Source: DASSKA01 sp035765755 (lineage in GTDB: Bacteria; Actinomycetota; Actinomycetes; Propionibacteriales; Nocardioidaceae). Taken from it: DNA of 8,268 nt. The position numbers were made by a program, and so were the translations under genes. This document shows positions 6,727 through 8,268 of this stretch, piece by piece; within the stretch, counting starts at the first letter, position 1, and each line of letters starts with the position of its first letter. The DNA lies in the NCBI GenBank assembly GCA_035765755.1, contig DASTWW010000176.1:1-8268 (forward strand), given 5' to 3'. The notes under the pieces are model-generated. The model had not been told where the DNA came from and made no database searches. It saw only the letters and a program-made list of their open reading frames with translations.

Positions 6727-8268
6727 TCAGCTCCTGTTCAGCGCTCCGCCACCGTTGGCGCGCGCGCCGGCGACTACCTCGCCTCCGGTGCGTTCCGGCC
6801 GCTGGCCGTTGCCGTTGTCGCCGCTCACCGCCTCCTCGTGGAAGCGGGAGTAGGACGGAGGGCTGCCCGCCCACTGCACCCGCATCGGGCCGGCCCTGCG
6901 GGCTCGGGCGGGGTCACGCCGCAGGTCGGCGTACAACGACACGCACAACCCGATCAGCACCAGCACGAACGGACTGGCCGCGATGATCGTGAACGTCTGC
7001 AAGGCAGACAGCCCACCAACCAGCAGCAGCATGATCGCGACCACCCCGGTGAGCACCGCCCACAAGGTCACCAGCGGGTCCCACGGCTCGGTGCGGCCCC
7101 GCGAGGACAGCGTGGCCAGCACCAGCGCGCCGGCGTCCGCGCCGCTGACGAAGAAGATAGCGGTCAGGAACATCACCACGATCGCCGTACCCACGAAGAA
7201 CGGGTAGTGCTGCAGCATCGCGAAGAACCCCGCGGCCGCGTCGCCCGCACCGGCGATGTTCAGGCCGCCGAGCTGCAGCTTGATGCCGGCACCGCCGAAG
7301 ACCACGAACCACAGCGCGCTCACGGCCGTGGGCACCAGCATCACGCCGAGCACGAACTCACGGATGGTGCGGCCCTTGGAGATCCGGGCGATGAACGTGC
7401 CCACGAAGGGCGTCCAGGAGATCCACCAAGCCCAGTAGAAGATCGTCCACGAGGCCAGCCAGTCGTGCCCGCCGAAGGTGCCCGAGTGGAAGCTCATCGG
7501 CACCAGTTCGGTCAGGTAGGCGCCGATCGAGGTCGGCAGCAGGTTGAGCATGAAGATCGTCGGGCCGGCCACGAACACGAACACCACGAGCGCGAACGCC
7601 ACCACCATGTTGGTGTTGGACAGCCACTTGATCCCGCGGGAAACGCCGCTGGCCGCGGACAGCACGATGCCGACCGTGAGCACCAGGATCACGATGATCG
7701 GCAGGGCGGCGCCCGGGTGCTCGTTGAACTTCCCGGTCCGCAGCAGTTCGATGCCGGCAGCGATCTGCAGCGCGCCGAGACCGAGCGAGGTCGCGGACCC
7801 GAACTTCGTGGTGATGATCGCGATGACGTCGATCACCTTGCCCCAGCCCTTGGTCTCGATCCGGTTCTTGCCGAAGAGCGCCTGGAACGGGGAGCTCATC
7901 AGGTTCCCCCGGCCCATCCGGAACGTGGAGTAGGCCAGCGCGAGGCCCACCACGGCGTACATCGCCCACGGGTGCAGGCCCCAGTGGAACAGCGTGTAGG
8001 CCATCGCAGACCGGGCGGCGTCCTGGCTGCCCGGCGCCGCCTCTGTGAACGGAGCCGGGTCCGCCAGGTGGCTGACCGGCTCGTAGACGCCGTAGAACAT
8101 CAGGCCGATGCCCATCCCGGCGCTGAACATCATCGCCACCCACGAGCGGGTGGAGAACTCCGGTTCCTCACCGTCGCGAGACAGCGGGATGCGGCCGTAG
8201 CGGCCGAAGGCGAGCACCAAGGCGAACACCACGAAGGCGGAGGCCGAGAGCACGAACAGCCAGCCGAA
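6727..8268 (-). CDS. BCCT-family (betaine/carnitine/choline) transporter, N-terminus cut by window edge
   Basis: The minus-strand frame is open at the right edge and ends in TGA at 6727-6729, giving 513 visible residues; the first membrane segment(s) are missing. A GTG at 8253 is an internal Val codon, since five residues (FGWLF) precede it in frame. Family evidence: AGMGIGLMFYGVYEP (50-64), which in BetP-like members is the glycine-rich substrate/Na+ site; the BCCT signature WTIFYWAWWISWTPFVG (274-290) followed by ARISKGRTIREF; and about eleven hydrophobic segments. The residues of BetP's quaternary-ammonium aromatic box appear kept by spacing: Trp96, Trp101 and Tyr104 in FHWGLHPWAMY, and Trp281, Trp282, Trp285 and Phe288 in the signature helix. 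This supports a trimethylammonium-type or related solute, probably Na+-coupled. The segment FFVSGADAG (372-380) differs from the TS-type Na+ motif of BetP. The tail after about 445 is hydrophilic, starting with an Arg-rich stretch. It is followed after 17 bases by the aconitase gene. Confidence 0.95.
   Translation of the reverse strand, partial: FGWLFVLSASAFVVFALVLAFGRYGRIPLSRDGEEPEFSTRSWVAMMFSAGMGIGLMFYGVYEPVSHLADPAPFTEAAPGSQDAARSAMAYTLFHWGLHPWAMYAVVGLALAYSTFRMGRGNLMSSPFQALFGKNRIETKGWGKVIDVIAIITTKFGSATSLGLGALQIAAGIELLRTGKFNEHPGAALPIIVILVLTVGIVLSAASGVSRGIKWLSNTNMVVAFALVVFVFVAGPTIFMLNLLPTSIGAYLTELVPMSFHSGTFGGHDWLASWTIFYWAWWISWTPFVGTFIARISKGRTIREFVLGVMLVPTAVSALWFVVFGGAGIKLQLGGLNIAGAGDAAAGFFAMLQHYPFFVGTAIVVMFLTAIFFVSGADAGALVLATLSSRGRTEPWDPLVTLWAVLTGVVAIMLLLVGGLSALQTFTIIAASPFVLVLIGLCVSLYADLRRDPARARRAGPMRVQWAGSPPSYSRFHEEAVSGDNGNGQRPERTGGEVVAGARANGGGALNRS

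Noticed and set aside
5003..6853. A long + strand open frame (616 codons) opposite the aconitase gene
   Set aside because: Antisense to intact aconitase motifs, with biased Arg/Gly/Val/His composition and no domain; a by-product of high GC.
6710..6874. N-terminal extension of the aconitase (54 more residues from an upstream start)
   Set aside because: The extension is Arg/Gly-rich, overlaps the end of the BCCT gene by about 148 bases, and a perfect AGGAGGT site sits just before ATG 6709 where family homology begins.

Overview
The window is a compact, high-GC, almost fully coding stretch. It is typical of an Actinomycetota chromosome, with C/G-rich third codon positions, GTG candidate starts and a probable leaderless start. 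I cannot place the genus. No RNA gene, insertion sequence, CRISPR array, phage gene or long repeat is visible, and no gap between genes exceeds about 61 bases.

Layout. The left edge (1-321, + strand) holds the C-terminal part of a short-chain dehydrogenase/reductase (SDR)-like protein whose beginning lies outside the window. Everything else is on the minus strand. In transcription order, from the right edge leftward, it runs: a BCCT-family transporter, probably for betaine, choline, carnitine or a similar solute (8268-6727, N-terminus cut by the window edge); a short aconitase-family enzyme (6709-4751); a TDT/SLAC1-family membrane carrier (4720-3680); and a 1095-residue SNF2-type ATPase with an N-terminal SWIM zinc finger (3618-331). 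The SDR and SNF2 genes converge, with only 9 bases between their stop codons.

How the genes may work together. Gaps of 17 and 30 bases, each with a Shine-Dalgarno sequence just before the next start, argue that the BCCT transporter, the aconitase and the TDT carrier form one operon. It would combine solute import, a tricarboxylate-type hydro-lyase and an organic-anion carrier. The SNF2 gene follows after 61 bases. It lacks a Shine-Dalgarno sequence and has a TAnnnT -10-like element six bases before its ATG, so it may have its own promoter and a leaderless transcript.

Most worth checking: (1) the aconitase has Ser where canonical aconitases carry the first [4Fe-4S] cysteine (GSS instead of GSC), while the later CxxC pair is kept; (2) the SDR-like protein keeps the Ser and Lys of the active site but has Leu in place of the catalytic Tyr; (3) the transporter-aconitase-carrier operon itself, whose substrate is unknown. 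I see no clear evidence of a wholly new system such as a defence or mobile element.
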